33,449 bases of DNA, taken from NCBI GenBank assembly GCA_937920345.1, contig CALGVA010000013.1, forward strand, positions 1 to 33,449, given 5' to 3'. This stretch comes from an uncultured Lachnospiraceae bacterium (GTDB taxonomy: Bacteria; Bacillota; Clostridia; Lachnospirales; Lachnospiraceae). Both the position numbers and the translations under genes were made by a program. The notes under the pieces are model-generated. The model was not told the DNA's origin. It saw only the letters and a list, made by a program, of their open reading frames with translations, and ran no database searches. How positions within the stretch are numbered: position 1 is the stretch's first letter; each line of letters starts with the position of its first letter. Positions 14,885 to 23,527 of this stretch are shown piece by piece.

Positions 14885-15991
14885 ATGGCAATTCATAATA
14901 GAAAGAATAGAAAATATATGGGTAGAAACAAATTGAAAAAGATAGCAGGCGCGCTGCTGGCAGCTATGATGTGTCTGGGCGTGTTAAACGGCTGCGGTGA
15001 AGGCGACGGGACCGGAACCAAGGTTGTTCTGACCACAGGATTTAATAAAGATGAGGTATTCAGAATCGAGACGAGCATCTGTACGCTGCCGGAGATCATG
15101 GTATATCTCACCAATATCCAGAATCGGTACGAGAGTGTGTACGGTACGGAAATCTGGAATACGAACGTGGACGGCGTGACGCTGGAACAGAATGTGAAAG
15201 ATATCGCGCTGGCGCAGATCGCGCGGATCAAGACCATGAATCTGATGGCGCAGCGGTATGAAGTAGCCCTGAGCGATGAGGAAAAAGCGCAGGCTGAAAA
15301 TGCGGCGAATGCCTATTACAGTTCTCTTGGCAGCGAAGAGATAGAGCAGATGGGTGTGTCCGAGAAGACGATCAGCGGGTTGTACAGGGAGTTTGCCCTG
15401 GCGGAGAAAGTATATCAGTACACGATCAAAGATATCAATCCGGAGATCAGTGACGATGAGGCAAGGACAATCACGGTACAGCACATTCTGATCAAAACTT
15501 ACGCGCTGGATGGTACGGGGAAGAAGATCGAGTATACCATGCAGGCCAAGCAGAACGCCTATCAGGAGGCGTGCGAGGCGCTGGAACTGGCAAGAGAAGG
15601 AGAAGATTTTGATGAACTGATCCGTAAGTACAGTGAGGATGATAAAGGCACCTATTCTTTCGGCAAAGGAGAGATGGGAGAGGCCTTTGAGACGGCAGCC
15701 TTCAATCTGGGAAAAGATGAGATCAGCGATATTGTGGAGACAGAATTCGGCTATCATATTATCAAATGTCTCAATACTTTTGATAAGGATGAGACGGATG
15801 CCAACAAGGTCAAGATCGTGGATCAGAGGCGGGCGGAGGCTTTCGGTCAGGAGTATGATGCCTATGTGGAGACACTGACCAGAAACCTGAACGAAGAACT
15901 GTGGAACAGTGTGGGATTTATCCATGATGAAAATGTGAAGACAATGAGCTTTTTTGATGTGTATTCGGAATACTTCGGTAATGAATTTTAG
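14885..15991 (+). CDS. prsA: PrsA-like peptidyl-prolyl isomerase lipoprotein
   Basis: A secreted, membrane-anchored foldase for exported proteins. The N-terminus has basic residues, a hydrophobic stretch and the lipobox LNGC, with the lipidated Cys at about 37. The parvulin domain (about 195-300) is recognisable from ITVQHILIKTYAL, the SEDDKGTYSFGKGEM turn and FGYHIIKCL. Flanking helical parts resemble the SurA/PrsA chaperone arms. Neither start is well supported by a ribosome site: 14885 lies 2 nt after the previous stop, while ATG 14918 would give a more typical 25-residue signal peptide. It lies directly upstream of htpG but that gene has its own heat-shock promoter. Confidence 0.85.
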   Translation: MAIHNRKNRKYMGRNKLKKIAGALLAAMMCLGVLNGCGEGDGTGTKVVLTTGFNKDEVFRIETSICTLPEIMVYLTNIQNRYESVYGTEIWNTNVDGVTLEQNVKDIALAQIARIKTMNLMAQRYEVALSDEEKAQAENAANAYYSSLGSEEIEQMGVSEKTISGLYREFALAEKVYQYTIKDINPEISDDEARTITVQHILIKTYALDGTGKKIEYTMQAKQNAYQEACEALELAREGEDFDELIRKYSEDDKGTYSFGKGEMGEAFETAAFNLGKDEISDIVETEFGYHIIKCLNTFDKDETDANKVKIVDQRRAEAFGQEYDAYVETLTRNLNEELWNSVGFIHDENVKTMSFFDVYSEYFGNEF

Positions 15992-16044
15992 AAAAAGTTT
16001 AGAATTAGTGAAAACCGCATAAAAAGGGAAGAAAACGATAATTA

Positions 16045-16071
16045 TTAGCACTCGATTCGGTTGAGTGCTAA
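16045..16071. promoter_or_regulatory. CIRCE element, HrcA operator
   Basis: TTAGCACTC (16045-16053) and GAGTGCTAA (16063-16071) are the exact CIRCE arms with the canonical 9-nt spacer (GATTCGGTT). CIRCE is bound by the heat-shock repressor HrcA, usually upstream of groESL and dnaK operons. Here it lies just 5' of the -35 of htpG. Confidence 0.95.
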
Positions 16072-16078
16072 TTTTGTC

Positions 16079-16107
16079 TTGACTTCTGAATTTGGGCGTA
16101 TTACACT
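16079..16107 (+). promoter_or_regulatory. Promoter of htpG
   Basis: TTGACT at 16079-16084 and TACACT at 16102-16107 are separated by 17 bp. The CIRCE right arm ends 7 bp upstream of the -35, so bound HrcA could block polymerase. Confidence 0.7.
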
Positions 16108-16119
16108 ATGCACTAGATG

Positions 16120-16143
16120 ATCAATCCTGCGTGGAGGATTGAT
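16120..16143 (+). promoter_or_regulatory. Perfect hairpin at the 5' end of the htpG leader
   Basis: ATCAATCCT (16120-16128) pairs with AGGATTGAT (16135-16143) over a 6-nt loop. It would begin within about 6 nt of the transcript start, where hairpins commonly stabilise mRNA. No T run follows, so it is not a terminator. Confidence 0.55.
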
Positions 16144-16203
16144 GCAATGCGGAAGCAGAAACTTGTTTTGATTGTACGATGATGAAGAAAGGGATGTGAT
16201 AAA

Positions 16204-18396
16204 ATGGCAGCAAAACATGGTAATTTATCGATTAACAGCGACAATATTTTCCCGATTATCAAGAAGTGGTTGTATTCCGATCACGATATTTTTTTCCGGG
16301 AACTGATCTCCAACGGATGCGATGCGATCACGAAATTAAAGAAACTGGATATGATGGGAGAATATGAGCTTCCAAATGATTATAAGGCGAAGATCCAGGT
16401 CATTGTAAACCCTGAGGAAAAGACGCTTAAGTTTATTGATAACGGTATCGGCATGACGGCGGGAGAGGTGGAGGAGTACATTAACCAGATCGCTTTTTCC
16501 GGCGCCACGGATTTTATTGAGAAGTATAAGGATAAGGCGAATGAAGATCAGATTATCGGTCATTTCGGACTGGGATTCTACTCGGCGTTCATGGTGGCGG
16601 ACGAGGTGCATATTGATACATTGTCTTATCAGGACGGCGCGCAGCCCGTACACTGGGAGTGCGACGGCGGTACGGAGTTCGATATGGAAGAGGGAACGAG
16701 GACTGCGGTCGGCACGGAGATCACACTGCATATCAACGAGGACTGCTTAGAGTTCTGCAACGAGTATAAGGCGAGGGAAGTCATCAAGAAGTATTGTTCC
16801 TTCATGCCCACCGAGATCTATCTGTCCAAGGCGAACACGACAGAGACGCAGATCATTAAGGAAGAAGAGAAACTTGACACGGATGAAGTTGTGGAGGAGA
16901 TCAAGAAGGAGAAGGAAGAGGACGAGCAGAAGTTAAAGATTAAGAAGCGTCCCGAACTGCTCAACGAGACACAGCCGCTCTGGACGAAACATCCCAACGA
17001 GTGTACAAGGGAGGAGTATCTGGAGTTCTACCGCAAGGTATTTCAGGATTACAAGGAGCCTTTGTTCTGGATTCATCTGAACATGGATTATCCTTTCAAC
17101 ATGAAGGGTATTCTGTACTTCCCGAAGATCAATATGGAGTACGAGTCCATCGAGGGAACCATTAAGTTATACAACAATCAGGTTTTTATCGCAGACAATA
17201 TCAAGGAAGTTATTCCGGAGTTTCTGCTTTTGTTAAAAGGTGTGATCGACTGTCCCGATCTGCCGCTTAACGTATCCAGAAGCGCGCTGCAGAATGACGG
17301 TTTCGTTAAGAAGATCAGCGAGTATATCACGAAGAAGGTAGCGGATAAGCTGTCCGGCATGTGCAAGACCGAGAAAGAGGAGTATGAGAAATACTGGGAT
17401 GACATCAGCCCCTTCATCAAGTTCGGCTGCCTGAAAGACGATAAGTTCTGCGAGAAGATGACAGACTATATTCTCTTCAAGAATCTGGACGGGGTCTATA
17501 TGACGCTGCCGGAGTGCTTGGAGGTCAATAAGATTGATCCCGATGCGGTGCAGGAAGACGCCGGTGACGATGCGAAGAAGACGGAAAACGAAGCAGCCGG
17601 AGCTGGCGATGAGAAGGCTGAAGCGGCAGAAACAGGCACCGAGAATGGTGAGGCCGGTCAGACAGAAGCCGGCGCGGTAGACGAGAACGGTCAGAAGGTG
17701 GAAGCCGAGGTCGTTGACGAGGCCGAAAAGGTAGAAGGCGAGGTGCTTGACGAGGACGGCGAGCCTGTGGAAGAGGAGAAGAAGGAGAAAGTCATCTACT
17801 ATGTGACGGACGAGAAACAGCAGAGCCAGTATATCAATATGTTCAAGGCTGCGAAAATGGATGCTGTCGTGCTGACGCATAATATCGACCAGCCGTTTGT
17901 ATCTCAGTTAGAGGCGAAGAATGAGGGAATCAAATTCCAGAGAATCGATGCGGACCTGACCGATGTGTTTAAGGCGAAGACCTCTAAGAAGGCCGAGAAG
18001 GAGATGGAGGAGCAGGCGGAGGCGGTTGCCGGATTAATGAAGAAGGCACTCAAGAAAGATGCGATCAAAGTGAAGGTCGAAAAGCTGAAGAATAAGAAGA
18101 TTTCTTCCATGATTACGCTGTCTGAGGAGAGCCGCAGAATGCAGGATATGATGAAGATGTATTCTATGCCGGGCATGGATATGGGCGCTTTCGGCAAGGA
18201 AGGCGAGACACTGATTCTGAATGCGAATCATCCGCTGGTGCAGTACGTGCTGGATCATCAGGAAGGCGAAAATGTGAAGATGATCTGCGAACAGCTTTAT
18301 GATCTTGCACTTTTGCAGCAGGCACCGCTTGAGCCGGAAGCCATGACGAAGTTTGTGGCGAGAAGCAATGAGATCATGATGCTGCTGACAAAATAA
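16204..18396 (+). CDS. htpG: Molecular chaperone HtpG (Hsp90)
   Basis: ATP-driven Hsp90 chaperone of 730 residues, about 100 longer than E. coli HtpG. The N-terminal GHKL ATPase has RELISNGCDAITK with the catalytic Glu, DNGIGMT and GHFGLGFYSAFMV. The middle domain has the conserved PLNVSRSALQ with its ATP-contacting Arg. The C-terminal dimerisation domain ends the protein. The extra length comes mostly from an Asp/Glu/Ala/Gly-rich insert at about residues 450-528, between the middle and C-terminal parts, plus a charged Lys/Glu stretch at about 220-245. AAAGGGA precedes the ATG. Heat-shock control by HrcA is indicated by the CIRCE element. A terminator-like hairpin follows. Confidence 0.95.
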   Translation: MAAKHGNLSINSDNIFPIIKKWLYSDHDIFFRELISNGCDAITKLKKLDMMGEYELPNDYKAKIQVIVNPEEKTLKFIDNGIGMTAGEVEEYINQIAFSGATDFIEKYKDKANEDQIIGHFGLGFYSAFMVADEVHIDTLSYQDGAQPVHWECDGGTEFDMEEGTRTAVGTEITLHINEDCLEFCNEYKAREVIKKYCSFMPTEIYLSKANTTETQIIKEEEKLDTDEVVEEIKKEKEEDEQKLKIKKRPELLNETQPLWTKHPNECTREEYLEFYRKVFQDYKEPLFWIHLNMDYPFNMKGILYFPKINMEYESIEGTIKLYNNQVFIADNIKEVIPEFLLLLKGVIDCPDLPLNVSRSALQNDGFVKKISEYITKKVADKLSGMCKTEKEEYEKYWDDISPFIKFGCLKDDKFCEKMTDYILFKNLDGVYMTLPECLEVNKIDPDAVQEDAGDDAKKTENEAAGAGDEKAEAAETGTENGEAGQTEAGAVDENGQKVEAEVVDEAEKVEGEVLDEDGEPVEEEKKEKVIYYVTDEKQQSQYINMFKAAKMDAVVLTHNIDQPFVSQLEAKNEGIKFQRIDADLTDVFKAKTSKKAEKEMEEQAEAVAGLMKKALKKDAIKVKVEKLKNKKISSMITLSEESRRMQDMMKMYSMPGMDMGAFGKEGETLILNANHPLVQYVLDHQEGENVKMICEQLYDLALLQQAPLEPEAMTKFVARSNEIMMLLTK

Positions 18397-18440
18397 GAAG
18401 CTGCTTTGTTATGTAAATCAATATAAAATGTTATGTAAAC

Positions 18441-18489
18441 TAAAAAGAGAATGAGCTTTGCCGGCGGCGGGTTCATTCCCTTTTTATTT
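18441..18489. terminator. Bidirectional terminator between htpG and the SpoIID-like gene
   Basis: AAAAAGAGAATGAGC (18442-18456) pairs with GTTCATTCCCTTTTT (18471-18485), with one mismatch and one wobble. It is A-rich on the left and T-rich on the right, so it can terminate both the rightward htpG and the leftward gene ending at 18520. Confidence 0.75.
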
Positions 18490-18519
18490 TATAGAAGTAA
18501 GGTACTGTTCAATTATAGA

Positions 18520-19785
18520 TCACCCCGGCTCGGAAATCCTGCTCACGCCCACATAAACTTCGGAAATCTTATACCATGTCGGGTAATCCACGATGCCGGA
18601 CTGCGGAAGGTTGAAGACCCGCTGGAACGTGCGCACGGCGTTTGCCGTATTATTGCCGTAGATGCCGTCTGTCGCGACGCGTGGTATGGCGGGATAGTTC
18701 TGGGCGATGCGATTGAGCTGCTGCTGGATCTGCAGTACTTTATCACCGGAAGCGCCGATATTAAGGTTGTAGCCCGGCCATGAGGAGGGGACACCGGAAA
18801 CGGCTACGGCGGTGTTAATATACATATCGCTGCCGTAGTAGTAACGGATGATCTCGATCGGGGTATAGCCTTCATCACCGAGATACTTGGACCCCCACTG
18901 GCTCAATCCGCTGCAGGTCACATTCTTACCGTCGCAGTAGGAGGTGAAGATAGGCTGCCGCACGCCGGGGCGGGAGAGGTAATTAGCAAAAATGGAATCC
19001 ACCAGTCTGTCAACGTTGGAGTAGATATTCCTGCCGCGGATCCATTTCTGATCATAGGCGGTGGATGAGGTGATGGTGAAGTTATAGCCTTTGTTTCGAT
19101 ACCACTCTGTGTAAACTCTGTTCAGCGTAAAGGACATAATGGCCAGCGTGTTTGCATAAATAGCGCTCTCCGGCCAGGTGGCATAGATCTCCGAAGAGAC
19201 CACGTTCTTGATATAATCCCGATAACGCACGTAGTAGTTGCCGGCAGTGGGGTCTGAGGGCACGCCGTCGTGGACAATGATATATTCCGGGATGACAACG
19301 CGGCTTAAGACGATCTCGCCGGATTCATCCATGGGCTTGATCTCGTCTTCGGGAATCTTGGGCGGATAATCGCCGTACAGTGTGTGGTCGGGGATCACAA
19401 TCGTTTCTTCCGGTTCCTGTGCAACTTCGGTAGGTATCATCTCGATATTCTGTACGGCTGTCACATCGGGCAGCACTTCCACGCCGGAGACAGTCACGGG
19501 CTCGTATCCCGGGGCAGTGATATTCAGCGTGTATTCAGCGTACGGCATAGGTGAATTGGGTGTCAGACTGTACGAAAGAGGCGGTGTGTCTAACATTACG
19601 GTATCTGTCTGACCGGAAGAATCCGTGGTCAGTGTTTCCAGTGTGCTGTTCGGTTCTCCGGTATAGGAAATGGTTATGTTGGCATTCTGGATCGGGATCA
19701 GCCCAATGTTGGCAGTAACGTTGATCTGCAGACTGCCTCGTGCATCGTCCGCGGACTGCATACTTTTTAAGATAGGCTCTTCCAT
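18520..19785 (-). CDS. SpoIID-like domain protein with C-terminal peptidoglycan-binding domain
   Basis: 421 residues. About 17-118 is an Ig/CarboxypepD-like beta-sandwich, then an acidic Pro-rich linker. About 185-335 matches the SpoIID/LytB fold: YIKNVVSSEI, the WP-x-x-AI-x-A helix at 204-211, FTITSSTAYDQKW, and LSQWGSKYLGDEGYTPIEIIRYYYG. About 345-415 is a PG_binding_1 domain (GDKVLQIQQQLN through GIYGNNTANAVRTFQ). SpoIID is a lytic transglycosylase acting on denuded glycan; its catalytic Glu just before the ALKAQ segment is Ser207 here, with Glu206 next to it. No signal peptide is visible, which is odd for a wall protein. ATG 19785 has GCGAGG upstream. The gene is divergent from the four-gene operon, with only 168 bp between the two start codons. 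Confidence 0.8.
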   Translation of the reverse strand: MEEPILKSMQSADDARGSLQINVTANIGLIPIQNANITISYTGEPNSTLETLTTDSSGQTDTVMLDTPPLSYSLTPNSPMPYAEYTLNITAPGYEPVTVSGVEVLPDVTAVQNIEMIPTEVAQEPEETIVIPDHTLYGDYPPKIPEDEIKPMDESGEIVLSRVVIPEYIIVHDGVPSDPTAGNYYVRYRDYIKNVVSSEIYATWPESAIYANTLAIMSFTLNRVYTEWYRNKGYNFTITSSTAYDQKWIRGRNIYSNVDRLVDSIFANYLSRPGVRQPIFTSYCDGKNVTCSGLSQWGSKYLGDEGYTPIEIIRYYYGSDMYINTAVAVSGVPSSWPGYNLNIGASGDKVLQIQQQLNRIAQNYPAIPRVATDGIYGNNTANAVRTFQRVFNLPQSGIVDYPTWYKISEVYVGVSRISEPG

Positions 19786-19844
19786 AGAAAACCTCGCGAT
19801 ATTCTCTTCTTAATATGGTATGCTGAGAAGATAAAAAGTTACTG

Positions 19845-19874
19845 TTTATATTGTTGTCAGAATCATTGTAACAA
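19845..19874 (-). promoter_or_regulatory. Candidate promoter of the SpoIID-like gene
   Basis: On the minus strand TTGTTA (complement of 19869-19874) and TATAAA (complement of 19845-19850) are 18 bp apart, about 60 nt before the start codon. Confidence 0.4.
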
Positions 19875-19890
19875 ATATGATGCACCGCCC

Positions 19891-19920
19891 TTGCACTGAC
19901 TGCCATAGAAATGGTATAAT
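19891..19920 (+). promoter_or_regulatory. Promoter of the four-gene operon
   Basis: TTGCAC at 19891-19896, 18 bp, then a perfect TATAAT at 19915-19920 with TGG extension at 19912-19914. The leader would be about 27 nt. The other promoter in this gap reads leftwards, so the two transcripts diverge. Confidence 0.7.
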
Positions 19921-19953
19921 TTTAATAACTATGTAGAAAGGCAGAGCGGAAGC

Positions 19954-22900
19954 GTGAGACAGGTCATAGAAGAGATATTAAACGGCAAATTCAATTTTGA
20001 TAACGGTTCTCTGGATTTTTCCTGCCCGCGCATTGACATTTCGCTGCATGCTGATGAGACGGCTGAGGGCTTTTTCACGGTGTACGGACCGGTGGGGCGT
20101 ATGACGGAGGGGTATGTGGTCTCTTCTGATCTGCGTATGGAGTGTGTGACGCAGTCCTTTAGCGGCAGTCAGGATGAAATTCATTACCGGTTCGACGCTG
20201 ACGGGATGGAAGAAGGCGAAGAAGTGAAGGGCGCCTTCAACGTTATTTCCAATCAGGGGGAGTATTATCTGCCGTTTACGGTATCTATAGCGCCTAAGAC
20301 GGTTTCTTCCAGTATGGGCAATATCAGGAATCTGTTTCATTTTACCAATCTGGCAAAGAGCAACTGGGAAGAAGCGGTGAAGCTGTTTTATTCCGATGTG
20401 TTTAAAGAGATATTTACAGGCAATGACCGACAGCATTATGCGGTCTATCAGGGACTGTCGGCAGTTCCCGGCAATGAGCATAACGTGGAAGAGTTCCTGC
20501 TAGAGATCAATAAGAAGCGGCCGGTGGAATTTATACCGGAAGAGACGGAAGTCAAGATAGAGGATCCGGTTGAGAACACCCGCTATGCGCTTGCGGTCAA
20601 CAGAAACGGATGGGGTTATACACACCTGCAGGTTGACACGGAGGGAGGGTTCCTGCGGGTGGAGGAAAGCACGGTATCGGATGCTTCTTTTCTCGGCAAT
20701 ATATACCGGGTGTATTATTATATAAATTATGCGAGGCTGCATGCAGGCAATAACTATGGCAGCATTTTACTGATACAGGAACATAAGACGATCAGGATAC
20801 CGGTCACGGTGGTACTGCACCTGACCGGAAGGAAAGCGCTCGGCATCCACAGGGAGAAGAGAAGACTCACCGTGGAGATCATGGAATATTATCAGGCGTT
20901 TCGCCTTAAGAAGATCAGCACGAAAACATGGATGACAGAGACGGGCAAACTGCTTGGCCGTATGCTGGAGCTGGATGATAAGGATATAGCGGCCAGACTT
21001 TTTCAGGCCCAGATCCTGCTGACGGAGGATCGCACCAACGAAGCGAAGTGGATGATCGAGAAACAGGAGGAACAGGTGCTCGCCGGCAGAGAGACGTTTC
21101 CGGAACTGTGGTGCTATTATCTGTATCTCACAACACTGTACAGCAAGGATGAGCAGTATGTGGATGATGTGGCTGCGGAAGTGGCGGAAGTCTATGAGCG
21201 TAACAGGGGGAACTGGCGGATCGCATGGCTTCTTCTGTATCTGTCGGAGAACTATGTCAGGAGTCCGTTCCGCAAATGGGAACTGCTCGAGGAACTGTTC
21301 CGGAATCATTGCACTTCTCCTGTCATCTATATCGAAGCGTGGAATCTGCTGCGTGCAAATCCGTCCATGCTTATGAAAATGGAGGAATTTGAGCAGCAGG
21401 TATTATACTATGCGGTCAGAAACGATCTGATGAAAGATGAGATCGTAATGCAGATCGTATACCTTGCGCAGAAGCAGAAGACATATTCGGACGGTGTCTT
21501 CCGCATTCTGAGGGGGTGTTATGAGCGGAGACAGGACAATGAACTATTACATGCGATCTGTACGCTTTTAATCAAAGGAAACCGATACGGAGAGGCATAT
21601 TTTGAGTGGTATTGTGCAGGGGTGGAGCAGAATCTTCGGATCACAAGGCTGTATGAGTACTACATGATGTCCATATCGCTTCAGTATGACGGGCCGCTTC
21701 CGAAGATCGTGCTGATGTATTTTGCCTATCAGAGTGATCTGCATTACGAGATCACGGCATATCTGTACGCCTATGTATACCGGCACAGAGAGGAAATACC
21801 GGATACCTATGTGAATTATGCCGCTGCCATGGAGCGCTTTGTGACAGAGCAGCTCAGAAAGGGCAGGATCAACAAGGATCTGGCGTATCTGTACCGCAAT
21901 CTGGTCAGCCTTCCGATGATTGATGAAGAGAGTGCAGAACAGCTTGCGACCCTGCTTTTCATGTGGGATATTACGGTGGAATCGGACAGGATCAGAGAGG
22001 TGATTCTCGTGTATCCGTACGGCGTGGGCGAGGATGTGTATCCGGTCGTCTCAGGTCATGCGCAGGTTCCCGTATATGATTCCGACTGCAGGCTGCTGTT
22101 CGGGGATGGGACGGGTAACCGGTATACGGTGAGTGTGGAACATCAGGTGCAAAGAGTGATCAGTCCTGCGAAACTGGCGCTGATGATTGCGCCTTTTGTG
22201 CGGGATCATCTGGGATATGCCGTCTATGCATGCTTTGAGTATCAGAATACGTTTACGGTGCAGGAGGACAATGCCGATCTGTTTGTGAGGCTTGCGCGGT
22301 CCGGGCGGATCAGTGAGAGTATGAAGCGCGAGATCCGCATGATGCTTGTGCAGTTCTATTATGAAAAAGACAGGATGAGGGAACTGGATGAGTATCTGCT
22401 GAAGCTTACACCGGAGGACGTCTCTAGACGTGACCGTAAAGAGATCATCCGGTACATGATCGCGAGGGGCATGTATGAAGAAGCATACCGCCTGGTGCGG
22501 CGTTACGGACCGTACGGCGTGCAGGCCGGGACGCTTGTAAAGCTGTGCAGCCGTCTGCTGGATGAGGAGCAGATGCAGGAAGATCCGGTGATGACCGGCG
22601 TGCTCTGGTATGTGGTGGCAAAAGGAAAATATGATGAGAATGTGCTGAATTATCTGCTGCGGTATTTCTCGGGAAGTATCAGGGATATGCGGGATGTGTG
22701 GAAGGCGGCGATAGATTTCGGCATGGATACCTATGTGCTGTGTGAGCGGATGCTGGTGCAGATGTTATACACGGGGGCGCATGTCGGAGAGAAGATGGAG
22801 ATCTTCCGTACATATTGTAAGGGCGGCGGGAATGAGGAACTGCTTGCGGCATTCCTGTCTCAATGCTGCTATGATTATGCGATCGGAGAACAGATCGTGG

Positions 22901-23517
22901 AGCCTTATATTTTCCGGCATGTACTGCAGTTATATCAGGAGCATGTGCCGCTTCATCTGGTATGTAAGATTGCCTGTCTGGGGTACTATGTGGAACATAA
23001 AGAAGAGCAGGATGAGACGGTGCGGCAGATTTGCTGTGATTTCCTGCGGGAACTTGTGGACGGACATATTGTACTGCCGGTCTATAAGGAGTATCAGGGA
23101 TATATTCCGCAGATGGATGCCTATCAGGATAAGACGATGGTAGAATATCGGGCAAAGGCCGGCTGCAGAGCAGTTATACACTATGTGATCCAGAGCGAAG
23201 GCAGTTCCGAGAATGAGTATCGCAAAGAAGAGATGAAAGACATGTTTGCCGGTATCTGTGTCAAGGAATTTATCCTTTTCTTCGGTGAGAGACTGCAGTT
23301 CTACATTACAGAGGAAGTGGACGGCAACGAACAGCTGACGAAGAGCGGTACGATTCATAAGAGTGATATCGGGCAGGAAAACGGCGGGAGCCGTTTTGAC
23401 ATGCTCAATGATATTATGATCGGCAAGACACTGCATGATTACGATACGGTAGATGATCTGCTCAGAGAATATTACCGGCAGGATTATATAGTGGATCGGG
23501 TATTTACCGTACGTTAG
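19954..23517 (+). CDS. Large DUF5717-type protein, helical-repeat scaffold
   Basis: 1187 residues, starting with GTG. I recall this family only as DUF5717 of Lachnospiraceae, with no assigned function. The first ~115 residues look like a beta-sandwich (alternating strands such as GFFTVYGPVGRMTEGYVV and YYLPFTVSIA), followed by a second beta-rich part to about 290. From about 300 to 660 the sequence is rich in Tyr, Leu, Glu and Arg in helix-pair patterns like TPR or HEAT repeats. A further strand-rich part at about 680-780 precedes another helical region. There is no signal peptide, transmembrane helix or nucleotide-binding motif, so it is probably a cytoplasmic scaffold. The next gene starts 10 nt after its stop. 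Function is unknown; partnership with the next three gene products is inferred from the operon. Confidence 0.8.
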   Translation: MRQVIEEILNGKFNFDNGSLDFSCPRIDISLHADETAEGFFTVYGPVGRMTEGYVVSSDLRMECVTQSFSGSQDEIHYRFDADGMEEGEEVKGAFNVISNQGEYYLPFTVSIAPKTVSSSMGNIRNLFHFTNLAKSNWEEAVKLFYSDVFKEIFTGNDRQHYAVYQGLSAVPGNEHNVEEFLLEINKKRPVEFIPEETEVKIEDPVENTRYALAVNRNGWGYTHLQVDTEGGFLRVEESTVSDASFLGNIYRVYYYINYARLHAGNNYGSILLIQEHKTIRIPVTVVLHLTGRKALGIHREKRRLTVEIMEYYQAFRLKKISTKTWMTETGKLLGRMLELDDKDIAARLFQAQILLTEDRTNEAKWMIEKQEEQVLAGRETFPELWCYYLYLTTLYSKDEQYVDDVAAEVAEVYERNRGNWRIAWLLLYLSENYVRSPFRKWELLEELFRNHCTSPVIYIEAWNLLRANPSMLMKMEEFEQQVLYYAVRNDLMKDEIVMQIVYLAQKQKTYSDGVFRILRGCYERRQDNELLHAICTLLIKGNRYGEAYFEWYCAGVEQNLRITRLYEYYMMSISLQYDGPLPKIVLMYFAYQSDLHYEITAYLYAYVYRHREEIPDTYVNYAAAMERFVTEQLRKGRINKDLAYLYRNLVSLPMIDEESAEQLATLLFMWDITVESDRIREVILVYPYGVGEDVYPVVSGHAQVPVYDSDCRLLFGDGTGNRYTVSVEHQVQRVISPAKLALMIAPFVRDHLGYAVYACFEYQNTFTVQEDNADLFVRLARSGRISESMKREIRMMLVQFYYEKDRMRELDEYLLKLTPEDVSRRDRKEIIRYMIARGMYEEAYRLVRRYGPYGVQAGTLVKLCSRLLDEEQMQEDPVMTGVLWYVVAKGKYDENVLNYLLRYFSGSIRDMRDVWKAAIDFGMDTYVLCERMLVQMLYTGAHVGEKMEIFRTYCKGGGNEELLAAFLSQCCYDYAIGEQIVEPYIFRHVLQLYQEHVPLHLVCKIACLGYYVEHKEEQDETVRQICCDFLRELVDGHIVLPVYKEYQGYIPQMDAYQDKTMVEYRAKAGCRAVIHYVIQSEGSSENEYRKEEMKDMFAGICVKEFILFFGERLQFYITEEVDGNEQLTKSGTIHKSDIGQENGGSRFDMLNDIMIGKTLHDYDTVDDLLREYYRQDYIVDRVFTVR

Positions 23518-23527
23518 GAGAAGCGCA

